Numbered from the stretch's first letter, positions 29,920 through 40,327 are shown. The stretch: DNA of 64,000 bases from Bactericera cockerelli (GCA_024516035.1 CM044956.1:5868611-5932610), one strand, 5' to 3'. The notes: generated by a model from the sequence alone, not told the origin. Program-made: numbers and translations.

Positions 29920-30660
29920 AAGAAAGGAAAATACATAGAGGAGGAGACAGAGCATAAATAGAAGGTGATAAAGAGTGAGGTATTTGGAAGATTTGGAGGT
30001 GAAGAAAGATGGGGGGAGGGGGGAGAAAATATAATTGTGTTGGAGAAGAAAACATATCGAAAGAAGAAAAAGATAATACTATGAGGATTCCGTGAGGAGG
30101 GGTTTTACCATCATAATAGAGGTGAAGAAGTAGGTGTAAGAAGAAACAGAGAAAAAGAGCGGAAGAGGAATGTAGATGAAGGAGAAGTAGATAGATGGGA
30201 GAGTAGGAAAACATGTAGAAGAAGGAAGAAAAAGGATAAGAAAGGATACAGAGCAAGGGAAAAATAGATGAAAGAGAACTAGACAGATGGGAAAATAGGA
30301 GAAAATATAGAAGGAGCAAGAAAAATTAGTGGAAGGGAGAAGGAAGGATTTAGAGAAAGAGGGGAGGAGGAATATAGATGAAGGAGAAGTAAACAAATGG
30401 AAGAAAAGGAGAGCATGTAGACAGAGAAAGAAAGAGGAGAAGAAAGGATACAGAGACAGAGGCGAAGAGGAATATAGATGAAGGAAAAGTAGAGAGATGG
30501 AAGAATAGGATGATTTGTAAGAAGAAAAAAGAGGAGAAGAAAGAAGACAGAGAAAGAGGGAAGAAAAAGGAGGAGTAGACAGATGGAAGAGTAGGATGAT
30601 ATGTAAGGAGGAAGAAAGAGAAGTACGGAAGAGGGGAGGGAAAGTTTTCTGTAAATGGAA
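29577..30660. repeat. 1.1-kb polypurine (GA/GGA-rich) tract
   Basis: The plus strand is overwhelmingly A/G, with recurring GGAGAAG, GAGGAATATAGATGAAGGA and ACAGATGG units that suggest decayed ~50-100 bp repeats. Long Ser/Leu/Phe-rich minus-strand frames (up to ~200 codons) follow from the composition. Confidence 0.9.
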
Positions 30661-30737
30661 GCTAAGCTGCAACTCGAATCTGTTTTCTTAATAGAAAAAT
30701 ATGAACGAAATCAGTGCTCCTACTAAAGATCTCCTTT

Positions 30738-30741
30738 TTCT

Positions 30742-30783
<42 letters not shown>

Positions 30784-30850
30784 CTCTCTCTTTTTCATTT
30801 TCTTTTTTCTCCCTCGACCTCACACTCACTGTTTCTCTCTCTCACCCAGT
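30738..30850. repeat. CT microsatellite
   Basis: TCTCTCTC runs. With the preceding GA tract it makes a purine-to-pyrimidine switch about 80 bp apart. Confidence 0.85.
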
Positions 30851-30851
30851 C

Positions 30852-31072
30852 TTTCTCTTATGTCACTGAAGTTAAGGAACGCCCAGCGAGATTAGAACTT
30901 GGATAAGTAACCACTTAAATTCAAAACCTCGTGATGCTGACTTTTCCTGACCCCACTGAAGCTTGCTGAGGTTAATTTAAGTAGCTGGTTTGTGAATTTC
31001 CAGCTAATGAAGGGTAAAACCCCCGTTGTGATATTACATTGCAATTTAAAGCGACATTAACCCCAAAAAGTT
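30852..31072 (+). mobile_element. 5S-SINE copy joined directly to SINE-E
   Basis: GTCACTGAAGTTAAGGAACG, CCCAGCGAGATTAGAACTTG, GATAAGTAACC (5S head from mid-5S), then CTCGTGATGCTGACTTTTCC, GCTTGCTGAGGTTAATTTAA, GTAGCTGGTTTGTGAATTTC, GAAGGGTAAAACCCCCGTTG, GCGACATTAACCCC. SINE-E starts at once after AAAAAGTT. Confidence 0.8.
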
Positions 31073-31283
31073 GCCTGGTAGCTCAGTGATCAAGGCGTCT
31101 GACTGGTAAGGCAGAGGTCGCGGTTTCAAAACCAGCCAGGACATGACAAGTTACCACCCCATTTGGGATTTTGACCACATACTTAATAATACGTCTTGTG
31201 CTTACTTCTGAAATAATGGGACTCTTTATCCTAATCTGACAGAATAAATAAGGCGTTATTATTATTATTATTATTATTATCAT
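31073..31283 (+). mobile_element. SINE-E copy
   Basis: GCCTGGTAGCTCAGTGATCA, AGGCGTCTGACTGGTAAGGC, AGAGGTCGCGGTTTCAAAAC, CAGCCAGGAC, body CAAGTTACCACCCCATTTGG, ACGTCTTGTGCTTACTTCTG, AATAATGGGACTCTTTATCC and a TTATTATTATT tail. The head has CCTGG/CCAGG acceptor pairing. Confidence 0.85.
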
Positions 31284-31313
31284 AGCGCTACTGGGCGTTC
31301 ATAAAAAAGATCA

Positions 31314-31530
31314 TACGATGGGGTTGGGTGGAAGAGATTGCCATAGGCAATAACCCAGCTCTTTAGTTAGGACATATGTTTCTGTATATTTATCTATTCT
31401 TTTTCATTTTTTATTGTACATATTGTTTTTTATTGGTAAAATCATTATTTGTATTGTACATTTATACAATACAATATTTATACATATGTCCATTTATATC
31501 TAATTAAGTGTTGATTAATAATAATGCAAT
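31314..31530 (+). mobile_element. REP-B copy
   Basis: GGGTTGGGTGGAAGAGATTG, CCATAGGCAATAACCCAGCT, CTTTAGTTAGGACATATG, TCTATTCTTTTTCATTTTTT, ending TTGATTAATAATAATGC. The stem ATTGCC (31337-31342) / GGCAAT (31346-31351) is intact. Confidence 0.8.
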
Positions 31531-31559
31531 ACTCTGTTTATCATGCAATAATGAGACTA

Positions 31560-31870
31560 AAGAGTCCCTTTACTCTCACCGTCACTAAGCGCACACTTCA
31601 CACCTATTTGTTTAATGTTGATCCGCTCCAGTAATTGCAGCGATATCAACAGTCATCAAGGATTACTGGCAGTATTATAAAAGAAACACTTGGCGTTCTC
31701 ATGTGGAAAACATCACAATGGAAACAATGAAGGCGTCATGAAACAGAAGATGAAACAGACTGAAAGAAAGCATGGCTCTGCCGTTGCAGCCTGTCGAGCA
31801 ATAAAAGCCAAGTGTTGGCTGAAACGCCGCGGAAAGCCTTTTACGTCAGTCGAACGTGAAAAATCATGAG
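31560..31870. other. Unassigned sequence with several inverted repeats
   Basis: Contains CCAGTAAT/ATTACTGG, TGTTGAT/ATCAACA and AACACTTGGC (31685-31694) / GCCAAGTGTT (31807-31816). The base composition is more balanced than the surroundings. No family was recognised. Confidence 0.4.
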
Positions 31871-32212
31871 AAAAAAAATCATGAAATAGAAAAAAAAAAG
31901 GAAAGAAAAATCATGAAAGAAAAGAAAAAAAAAGAAAGGAAAGTCATCAAAAAGAAAACGGTCGGATAAACTAAGAAACAGTAGAGAATCAAAAATAATG
32001 AGTTTTATTCTTTGAAGTTTTGTTCTCGTTGGAAGAATGTTTAATGGGGCTCTCGGGAGTTGTAGCAGAAGAACTAGGAATCTCACCTTTTATTTTGTAC
32101 GAGTTTTATTTTTTTATACCTACAAAAAAGATCGTTGAAAGCCTATTAGTTTGTGCAAGTAATAAATGATTTGTCTTTGCTCCTTTTAAATAATAATAAT
32201 AACCGACCTCAG

Positions 32213-32338
32213 TAGGCGGCGGACTTGTAACCTGGAGGTCGGTAGTTCAAGTCACGGTTTTAGCATAGATTTAGTAAAGCGAGTTTGAGTAGTTGTAATA
32301 TCAGGGGGATGATTAACGCAAATATCATAACTTTAAAA
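32213..32338 (+). mobile_element. SINE-A copy with head deletion
   Basis: ACCGACCTCAGTAGGCGGCG, GACTTGTAACCTGGAGGTCG, GTAGTTCAAGTCACGGTTTT, AGTAAAGCGAGTTTGAGTAG, TTGTAATATC. About 13 bases of the A-box region (CTTGATCGATAAG) are deleted. It is preceded by ATAATAATAATAA. Confidence 0.8.
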
Positions 32339-32339
32339 C

Positions 32340-33240
32340 TTTTTTAAAAAATAATAATTACGTTCTCGGGTTGGCAGCAGTACCACCGTAGAACTGCATT
32401 ATGTAGTTATAAGTGACTAAAGACAACATAATAATATAGGGGAATATTCCCCTATGAATAGAATTCAATCGTTAGGGCATAGAAGAGGTGGAGACTTTGA
32501 TTGGTTCCAAAGTAATACTAAAGATATTGTTAAAACTATTTTTTAATTTTATTGATATGTATTTTCATTTTAAAAAACGATTTTTTTGTTGTTGTAATTT
32601 TATGTTTAAACAATAAAGTATTCTGTAGTGAGTATTAATGAGAAGTAAGTATTCTTATCAAAATACAGGTACACATAAAATGAGCACATCTAAATTCCAG
32701 CAATGAAGACGGGCACTCAACACGTTCTCGTTGTTAAGAAGGTAATTTGTAGTCAGCAGGAGATAATTAGATGTATTTTTTAGAAAAATAGAACTTTCTC
32801 TACAAACTTTCCCAGCTCCTCATTTAAGGTTTTATTAGGTATTTTTCCCTTCTCCTTAAAAAAAGAAAACTTAAAAGCATAAATCATGACTCCGTTCTGA
32901 ATTTCCAACAAGTTTTAATTCAAGTGAGTTGTTCCTCGCTTTCAAGTTGTCTTAATGGAAGTTTTGAAGTTGAAGTTGTGTTTTGAAGTTGTGCGATTAT
33001 GCCGTTTTGTTTCAACTGTGGTGAACGTGGTAGAATCACGAGATCTAAAGCTTTTGAGAGTGGTGTTAGACTTTTGAAAGAGTTTGAAGACATTTTGTTC
33101 AGGAACTCTGTAGTCTGCCTTAAGACATGAGAAGATTTTGAGTGAGTTTGTCAACACAGAAAGAGAAGTTCTGATGTAAAAAAAAATTATCATATTTGTG
33201 TTAATCACAATTTTGATGTAATAATAATTACAATACTCTT
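32340..33240. other. Unassigned AT-rich sequence
   Basis: No recognised gene. The block at 33110-33178 (AGACATGAGAAGATTTTGAG, TGAGTTTGTCAACACAGAAA) recurs in diverged form at 35405-35455, so it is part of another interspersed repeat. A SINE-A tail remnant (ATATTTGTGTTAATCAC) lies at 33192-33210. Confidence 0.45.
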
Positions 33241-33243
33241 TAG

Positions 33244-34550
33244 TGGATTAATGACCTAGAGGATTATCTGAGGCAAAGAGGAGCCGATGGGGTCAGTATT
33301 AACAGGTCATCTGATACCCTACTCCTTCTTTATTGTGACGACCTGATAATTCTGTCAAATAGTAAGGCGGATATGCAGAGAAAACTGGATCTGCTGCTTT
33401 CATACTGCGTCGCGAACAAAATGACAGTCAACGAGTCCAAGAGCAAAATAGTTATATTCCGTCGCGGTGGTAGAGTAGCCGCATCAGACGTGTTCTACTA
33501 TAATAATCGTGTATTGGAAGTGTGCCCTGACTACATCTACCTGGGAATAAAATTCTCTTCCCATAAGGCGTCTCAGCAAGCAATGTCCAAAGGAAGAATG
33601 GCAGTGGCTAGTGTCAGGAAAATATTGGTGAATTCAAAAATGGAGTCTCATAAAAGCAGAATGAAGCTATACAACGCTATAGTGAAGGCAAATCTCCTCT
33701 ACGGGGTGGAGGTGTGGGGAAGCAGATATGCAGAAGTGATAGAAGTATGTCAAGCCCAGTTCCTCAAATCGGTGTTTTGCCTGCCCCGCTGTACCCCTCA
33801 CTATATGTTGAGACTCTCGAAATGGGCGTGGTCAAGCTAGCTTACCAAGTTTTCAAGATGATGCTGGAATGGTGGCTCAAAATTTTATCTATGTCTTCCG
33901 AGCGATATCCCAGGGTTTGTTATACCCAGTTGGTCTATATGGATCAGAACTCTAGTAATGTTCAAAAATACAATTGGGCTTCCCTTTTAAAGTCTAAATT
34001 GGTTTCTTTGGGTTTTGCGGAGGTTTGGGAAGCTCAATGTAAAACATTGCTTAATCTTAGGAAAAATGATATTTTAGGTAAATACCATGTCCAACTAATA
34101 GAGGATTGGGTAAGGTTGAGTAACTCATCATACTGCACTTTATACAAAGAGGTTAAGCTAAAACCTTGTGATGAAAATATTTTACAAACTTCCGAGTACA
34201 TATTAGAGCGAGTGCCTATTGATAGAACTAGAGTAATGGCGCAGATGCGACTATCTGGGAGCTTATTTGTACAGTTTTATGTAAATAAAATTAGTTTCAA
34301 ATGGGACAGCAATGAAGTTTGTAGTATTTGTAACCTGAGGGAAAAAGAAGACCTGACCCACTTCATAATTAAATGTCCTCATTACTCCGCTATTCGAGAG
34401 CGATTTCTAGCACCAAGTGTGAATACGAGCGACAATAGCAACATTATACTGTCCAATATTTTACAGAACCCCACGAAGGAAACTGTACTGAACTTTTATA
34501 TATATGTGAAGGAAGCTTTAAAATTGAGAGCATTTCTAAGAAATGAATGA
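33244..34550 (+). pseudogene. 5'-truncated LINE reverse transcriptase with frameshift
   Basis: The frame starts at 33244 (WINDLEDYLRQRG) and contains the RT active-site region LLLYCDDLIIL (YCDD at 33331-33342), matching YADD of the full-length LINE at 46-51 kb. The downstream blocks are also shared: YLGIKFS, LYGVEVWGSRYAE, and LPRCTPHYM. Near 33815 a 2-base gain (CTCTCG) shifts the frame. The homologous reading continues in the next frame to TGA at about 34550, with a C-terminal Cys/His cluster (CSICN, HFIIKCP). The endonuclease and ORF1 are missing. It is a dead-on-arrival copy of a relative of that LINE. Confidence 0.85.
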
Positions 34551-34917
34551 ACTTTTAAAATTAATTATTTTAGCTAGTTGATTTCCCTATAATTAGCAAA
34601 AAATGAAAGGTTTACCGATTATTATTCACCTTTTGTAGTGTAAAAAAGTTACTTTTATTTATTGTTTAATATTTACTTGTTTTATTCTATTGCTACCTAT
34701 ATCAAAGAGAGTAAAACAAAAATATGTACTGTTTCTTAATGAATTAAGTTTGTGAGAAAATTAGTTAGTTAATTATTTATTTATTGTTATGTAAGAAGTT
34801 TAAATTATCATTTATTTATTTTTAACCTGTATCTTTTATTATTGCCAACCTCGTTGTTACATTTTATTTTAAAATAAATACAACTATATTTATCTATCTA
34901 TCTATCTATCTATCTAG
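34551..34917 (+). mobile_element. 3' UTR and (TATC)n tail of the truncated LINE
   Basis: AT-rich, with TTATTATTGCCAACCTCGTT, GTTACATTTTATTTTAAAAT, AAATA and then (CTAT)n at 34891-34917. The TTATTGCCAACC...GTTACAT...AATAAA block is also at the 3' end of the full-length LINE, which ends in a pentameric repeat instead. Confidence 0.75.
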
Positions 34918-35113
34918 TGGATGGTAACCACCAGGTGAGTATATGCTCAAAGCATTTTCTACCTATGACCTAACACTCAGAGTCTTATTATTATGTGGTC
35001 ACAAACTCAACTTAATGAGGAAAAATTCATTCACTTGGTGGGATTCGAACCAACGGATCCCTACGCTACCTGGATTACCAGACTAGTGCGATAACCACTT
35101 GACGACCAGTGCA
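34918..35113 (-). mobile_element. SINE-D copy, full length
   Basis: The minus strand begins GTGCACTGGTCGTCAAGTGG, TTATCGCACTAGTCTGGTAA, TCCAGGTAGCGTAGGGATCC, GTTGGTTCGAATCCCACC, then CCTCATTAAGTTGAGTTTGT, GACTCTGAGTGTTAGG, TCACCTGGTGGTTACCATCC. The long variable-arm-like segment suggests a Ser/Leu-type tRNA ancestor. Confidence 0.85.
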
Positions 35114-35140
35114 CACCAGTGATATCACGACTACTCACAC

Positions 35141-35282
35141 ACCAACCTCAGTAGCTTGATCGATAATGCGGCGGACTTGTAACCTGGAGGTCGGTGGTTC
35201 AAGTCATGCATTCAGGGTACATTTAGTAATGCTAGTTTGAGTAGTTGTGATATCCTAAAGGTGACTAACACAAATATGCTAA
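35141..35282 (+). mobile_element. SINE-A copy
   Basis: ACCAACCTCAGTAGCTTGAT, CGATAATGCGGCGGACTTGT, AACCTGGAGGTCGGTGGTTC, AAGTCATG, TAGTTTGAGTAGTTGTGATA, GACTAACACAAATATGCTAA. Confidence 0.85.
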
Positions 35283-35499
35283 CTTACTGCAACACGCATT
35301 CCTAGACATTTGTGAAAGTTATGGGATGGTGACTACTAAGATTAACTAATCCTGTTTCGTAATTCGGACGTAAGAGTTAGGACTTTTTGTTCTCAACTTA
35401 GTGTTGAGACATGGGAGGATTTTGAGTGAGTTGGGGCAACACAGAAATGTTATGATGTTCCTATGTCTATTGCTTATAGATATTAGAATTTTATTATTT

Positions 35500-35983
35500 T
35501 TAAAATAATATTTTTTTGTATAAAAAAAGGCAAACCTGGACCATAAACCCAAACATTTACAATACACGACAAACTGGACAGACAATACAACCACTTAGAC
35601 ATAAATCACTCACCAAAAAGCACTTTTCGTATGTAGGTAGCAAAATTTTCAACGTAATACCCGAAGATATAAAAAATATTCAAAACAAAAATGCCCTAAA
35701 AGAAAGAATAAGAGAATGGTTGGTTATTGATGAAAATAGGATGATGATTCAAAATAACATACTATGATGTAAAAAGAAAAAAAAGAGATAAATATAAATT
35801 CATATATGTACCTACATTGAAAGAGGACAGATGCTTGATAAAAAAAAAAATATGTGGTCCGACACATGCATTTTTGCACAAAAGGACCACATCAACTTAC
35901 CCATTTCTTATAAACAAAAATCTTTGTGAATATGTATTTAGAAATAAATAAAGTAACTACTTGAAAAAAAAAAAAAAAAAAAA
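35500..35983 (+). mobile_element. 5'-truncated LINE 3' end with poly(A)
   Basis: 35516-35767 encodes a C-terminal LINE ORF2-like peptide (YNTRQTGQTI, then HKSLTKKHFSYVGSKIFNVI, PEDIKN, REWL), a pattern seen at the C terminus of many CR1/Jockey-group ORF2 proteins. The 3' UTR contains a 9-bp stem ATGTGGTCC (35852-35860) / GGACCACAT (35884-35892), AATAAA near 35945, and a ~19-base A run at 35964-35983. It is not the same family as the LINEs at 33 and 46 kb. Confidence 0.75.
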
Positions 35984-36038
35984 TTTAAAGGCGACCTTAA
36001 CATGTAGGGTTAGGAAGGGAATAAGATGTGGATGATAG

Positions 36039-36242
36039 TGCACTGGTAGTCAAGTGGTTAAGGCGCTAGTCTGTTAATCCAGGTAGCGTAGGGATCCGTT
36101 GGTTCGAATCCCACCCAGAGCATGAATTTTTCCTCATTAATTTGAGTTTTTGACCACTCTGAGGGTCAGCTGGTAGAAAATGTTTCAAGCATGAACCTCG
36201 CCTGGTGGTTACATTTCACTAAAGAGTATTATTATTATTATG
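36039..36242 (+). mobile_element. SINE-D copy, full length
   Basis: GTGCACTGGTAGTCAAGTGG, TTAAGGCGCTAGTCTGTTAA, TCCAGGTAGCGTAGGGATCC, GTTGGTTCGAATCCCACC; CTCATTAATTTGAGTTTTTG, GGTAGAAAATGTTTCAAGCA, CGCCTGGTGGTTACATTTCA, with an ATTATTATTAT tail. This is the best copy of the family here. The A and B boxes are intact. Confidence 0.85.
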
Positions 36243-36244
36243 AA

Positions 36245-37360
36245 GGAAATTAAGTGATAGTGGTTTGTATTAACAAAATCCTAAATATTTATACTGTTTC
36301 ATAATCAAGACCAGTGTTAACAAAAATCAGGATCTGTGTGAACTTAGAGCACTTGTTTGATTTAGTGATTAAAATTCACGTGTCACTGGGCCAAACAGCA
36401 AATTGTTGTTTTCAATTTCACCATGAGAGACTGAAAGACACCTAAGAGCAGTGAAAATTCGCAAACCCCTTTGAGGTACTTTTGGGCTGGGTTATAGTAG
36501 AGGTGCTTTTCTCTCCGAAAATGCAATTAAAATCTCTGATTAATTCAATTATATCAGAGTCAGAGAGATTACTCAATTGGAGATGTAAGGGAGGGGGTGG
36601 GGATTGGTTAACACATTGATGACCATGACTAGCATATGTGCTAGACAGAGAGTTAAAAAAAGTGTTTAGTATACCAGGTGTTCAGCAAAAAACCGGACAC
36701 TTTTTTCTCAAATTTGGTTGGTGAATTTGAACGCAATAACCAATCAGAGTGCGGTGTGGGAGATTCGTGGATTTTGAGAGTGGAGAGTGTTTTTGGGACG
36801 GGCTACGGATCTAATCAACTGGGATTCGAACCCAGGTCACAGTTCGTGCAAGCCTTGTGCGCTACAACATCCGTTAACAATGACTGCATTATTGAGGAAG
36901 TAGGAGAAGAAGAAAATCTTCACCGAACAAGGCAACATCAAATTTCTTTAGAGTATAATTTGATCATGGTGTTTATATTAAACATGCTAATGTGAATTTA
37001 TTATTGAAACACTTTTAGGAGGATTCGATTTTTCGATTTTTCTTTTTTTTTTTAATTCGAATCCTAGACATACATATAAAACTATGAATGTACCTTTAGA
37101 ACTAAATCCTCAGTAATGATTCGTGTGAACGCATCCTTATTTCTCTGTTCATTGTTACCTTTGTTAATTTTGAAAGCAAAGTATGTAAATACGCCCCAGT
37201 TTGTTGAACTAATTACGTAATTGCAGCCAAAAGATTTTTTTCTTTGTAAATTAAATTTTAAATTTAGCCTGCAGAGATCTTTTTCGTGTTGCGTTGATTT
37301 AAGCACAATATTTTGCCTCGTTTTGTAGCTTTTTTTTGATAATTAAATTGCTTGCAGTCC
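36245..37360. other. Mostly unassigned, with transposon-end and tRNA-like scraps
   Basis: TTAACACATTGATGACC (36609-36625) with AGCATATGTGCT resembles the piggyBac-like end at 21019. A tRNA-like minus-strand head with B box lies near 36820-36880 (GGGATTCGAACCCAGG). No gene was recognised. Confidence 0.4.
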
Positions 37361-37367
37361 TAAAATC

Positions 37368-37625
37368 TTCGTTGCTTGTGTAATGAAGCTACATCTGCTT
37401 CTAATCTGAGTTGCTTGTGTAATGAAGCTACATCTGCTTCTAATCTGAGTTGCTTGTGTAATGAAGCTACATCTGCTTCTAATCTGAGTTGCTTGTATAA
37501 TGAAGCTACATCTGCTTCTAATCTGAGTTGCTTGTGTAATGAAGCTATGTATAGATGCTTCTAATCTGAGTTCCTTGTGTAATGAAGCTGTCTCTGCTTT
37601 TAATCTGAGTTCCTTGTGTAATTAA
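37368..37625. repeat. 39-bp minisatellite, about 6.5 copies
   Basis: The unit is AATCTGAGTTGCTTGTGTAA, TGAAGCTACATCTGCTTCT. As 39 is 13 codons, a frame with a 13-residue period (CNEATSASNLSCL) stays open for about 60 codons. I regard it as non-coding. Confidence 0.9.
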
Positions 37626-37629
37626 GTTC

Positions 37630-38130
37630 CAACTCAATATACCCAATACCCATAGCCCCCTCCCTATTCCAATAAACCCACTCTCCCTATTCTATACCGT
37701 CTCACCCACTAAGCCATTCTAATCCCCCCCCCTCCCTCCGAATCTACACTTTTTTTAAGGTTGTTGAGCCCTGGAACCGCTTTCGCATTATTTCAGGGCA
37801 CTTTACCTTTAGATCTATGCCATTTCAGAAACGAAAAACTCGGTTAGCATTTTCCGCTCCGAGCGGGATTCGAACCCGCAACCACTGAGCCACGGAGAAC
37901 GGCACCCTAAGCCCCATCCCTACTCCAGTTAACCCCCTCCCCCTATTCTATACACTCTCACCTCACCCTCCACCCTATCTTCCCCACCCTCCTATACCTA
38001 CTCCCTCCCCTCTCTTCCACAAACTCTCACCTCACCCTTTCTAGCTACTTACACCACCCACTACATCATTCTAACCTCCCTCCTACCTCTCGACCCCTCC
38101 TGTATCTACTCCCTCCCCTCTCCTCTGAAA
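37630..38130. repeat. C/T-rich low-complexity region split by a SINE
   Basis: CCCTCCCTATTC/TACTCCCTCCCC-type decayed repeats on both sides of a tRNA-derived insertion at 37748-37910. Confidence 0.75.
37748..37910 (-). mobile_element. tRNA-derived SINE (distinct head) inserted in C/T tract
   Basis: The minus strand reads GTGCCGTTCTCCGTGGCTCA, GTGGTTGCGGGTTCGAATCC, CGCTCGGAGCGG with a perfect B box, a ~100-bp body and an A7 tail. The C/T-rich sequence continues on either side, as expected for an insertion. Confidence 0.65.
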
Positions 38131-38519
38131 TAAAACCTTCAATTATGAAAGTTGCAAATAAACATTATGAATTTTTCTTTCAGTATTCGACTACGCGAGC
38201 TTTTTTTGCGAGTTATGTTTTCTCTAACAGCGTTGTTTCTCGAAAAAATATTTGGTTTGTTTCAATAACTGTTTTCTGCAGAGTAATGAAATGAAATGGG
38301 CGAAACATGGCTGGATATATTTAATAGAAATGAGAGAGAAAAATGAACGAAAAAGTACAATGTTCGTAGTCTTAAATGCGCGGCCACAATAGAGTCCCAA
38401 AAATCGTCTATATTTTTTTAACACAAACTTACGGAGTTAAGATCATTTTTGTTATATAAAAAAAAAAAACAAAATTAAAAAACACATGATCGAAGAAAGC
38501 AAAAGACGTATTGTTATGT

Positions 38520-38585
38520 AAGCAAAAGACGTATTATTATTTGGTCAAAATCGCAATATGGGCGGGATGACTTGTCATGTCCCGT
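38520..38585 (-). mobile_element. SINE-E fragment
   Basis: GACGTATTATTATTTGGTCA, AAATCGCAATATGGGCGG, ATGACTTGTCATGTCCC is the reverse complement of the SINE-E mid-body and head edge. Confidence 0.6.
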
Positions 38586-38737
38586 GGATGACCAGCGGAA
38601 CAGGTATTACATGAAGCATTGAGGGCGCTATACCCGCTGTAGTGTCCTCAATTTTCATATGATATTGTCATGTAATTTTTACGTAAAAAAGAAAAATACA
38701 ATTAATTTATTCACTATTTATTTATTCGTCTGGCTAG

Positions 38738-39135
38738 AGGACTACATATGAAAGGACTCGCCAACCATAAAAAGCCAGGCTATCTTGTAGTTTCCCTAGG
38801 GTTTCATCTTAATATATAAATGTCAAAGTCACTGACTGGCTGACTGATCATCGCTCTACAGCCCAAACCGTAAGTCCTAGGAAGCTGAAATTTGGTAGGT
38901 AGCTTTGTCTTATAGTCTAGATGTGCAATAAGACGGGATTTTTCGAAATTCCCACTACAACACCTGCCATTGGCGAAAAGGATTTTTTGCTTTCACGGCC
39001 ATGCCTCGGCCAGCCCGCTAGTGGCTTATAAAGAAAAATCCCATGTTCTAACTATGCCGATGGTTGATCGCACATAGAAATATGTGGTTCAGAACGAGGT
39101 AACTTTTCTCTTGAGTTGGCTGGAGACCATCACTT
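38738..39135. repeat. REP-K copy interrupted by a Helitron-like insertion
   Basis: 38738-38806 and 39022-39135 together align to 28790-28970 (TTGTAGTTTCCCTAGGGTTT, then TGGCTTATAAAGAAAAA, GGTTGATCGCACATAGAAAT, ATGTGGTTCAGAACGAG). Confidence 0.75.
38807..39021 (+). mobile_element. Helitron-like non-autonomous insertion, 215 bp
   Basis: The insertion starts TCTTAATATATAAATGTCAA and ends GCCCGCTAG. It lies between an A and a T when compared with the uninterrupted copy at 28790. A 5' TC, a 3' CTAG and A/T insertion without duplication are Helitron hallmarks. GGCC (38997-39000) and GGCC (39008-39011) can form a short stem just before the CTAG. No Rep/helicase is encoded. Confidence 0.7.
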
Positions 39136-39479
39136 CCCCCACAGCAGTAGCCAAGCAGGCCAGAACACCAAAAACTATATATATCTAATGTTTTGTCCAA
39201 TTCAACTTTCTCAATTGATAGCATACGTCTGTCCACAAACCAAGCAAAGACATTTTCTCAAGAAGAAACTAAAGTAAGTTACTGAATAGAACAGATTGAA
39301 TTTACAACAAGATGTTTACATTTCATCCTTCTAATCTGGCAAGTTCTTCAGAGGAAAAGGAGTTTATTCACGGATAAGATGAAGTGAGGGAGGTATGTCA
39401 ATATAATGGGTAAACAATAAACATTGGAATCATTCTAATATCCGAAAGCTGCAGTTTTCATCTATCTACTTTATGTCTT

Positions 39480-39612
39480 TGAGAGGGAGAGAGAAAGAGA
39501 GAGAGAGAGAGAGGGAGAGAGAGAGAGAAAGTAAAAAAGAGGGTGAAGGAGAGAGAGAGGAGAGAGAGAGAGAGAAATGGAAAGGGAAAAGATGAATAAA
39601 AGAGAGAGATGG
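39480..39612. repeat. GA-rich microsatellite
   Basis: GAGAGAGA/AGAAAGAG runs. Confidence 0.9.
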
Positions 39613-39784
39613 TAGAAGAAATAGGGGTGAATTTATTTATTGATATGGCACATAATAATCATAATGTTTGGTATCCATTATAATTATTCAAAAAGAGCTC
39701 ATATTTTTTTATTGTGGTGTGTATGACCATAGATGTTGAGATGCACCACTACAATCTAATAAAAGATATTTTTTTATTTATTTG

Positions 39785-39902
39785 GACGTAGCTTTCAACT
39801 GCATGGTCATATCACGACAGAGGTTTTAACCTCAATTCGCTGGAAACTCCTGCTTAATTTAACCCAACTTAAGTGACGCAGCATCTCGAGGGTTCTCGTA
39901 AT
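39785..39902 (-). mobile_element. 5S-SINE 3' fragment
   Basis: TAGCTTTCAACTGCATGGTC, ATATCACGACAGAGGTTTTA, ACCTCAATTCGCTGGAAACT, GCATCTCGAGGGTTCTCG. The 5S head is absent. Confidence 0.7.
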
Positions 39903-40327
39903 TTATAGTATGACTGTATGACGTATAATCTTTTTTTATTGAGGGAAATATATGTATAAGTTCTCCGGAAAACAAGTGTTTTTTATTTTTCAAATTATTT
40001 CGATATTTTTTTATATGTATTATTATTTAGAAATTGAGCTTCAAAAGCTCTAAAATAAACCATTCTCGGGATGCAAGAGTTCTGAGCGTGCGTTTTTTTA
40101 CGACCACTTCTCTCCACTACTCAATCTAATCATTAAAGTTATGAGACACTCTAGCTAATATACTTTAGGTCGTGAAAACTTCAAGATTGTGTAGAGGTTA
40201 GGGGTGCTAATAAAGTGTTAATTAGAAAAGTATTTTGAATGAAGAAAATCTGAAATGAATATCTTTTTTACTTTCGATAAATTTCTAATATTAGAAATTC
40301 GAAGTATTGTGTTCATTTTTTTTTCGA

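Noticed and set aside
29575..30672. Minus-strand frames of 126-197 codons
   Set aside because: Same reason: GA-rich low-complexity DNA, overlapping frames, no domain.
37376..37564. 13-residue periodic peptide (CNEATSASNLSCL)
   Set aside because: Satellite with a 39-bp period (13 codons). No start context, no extension outside the array.
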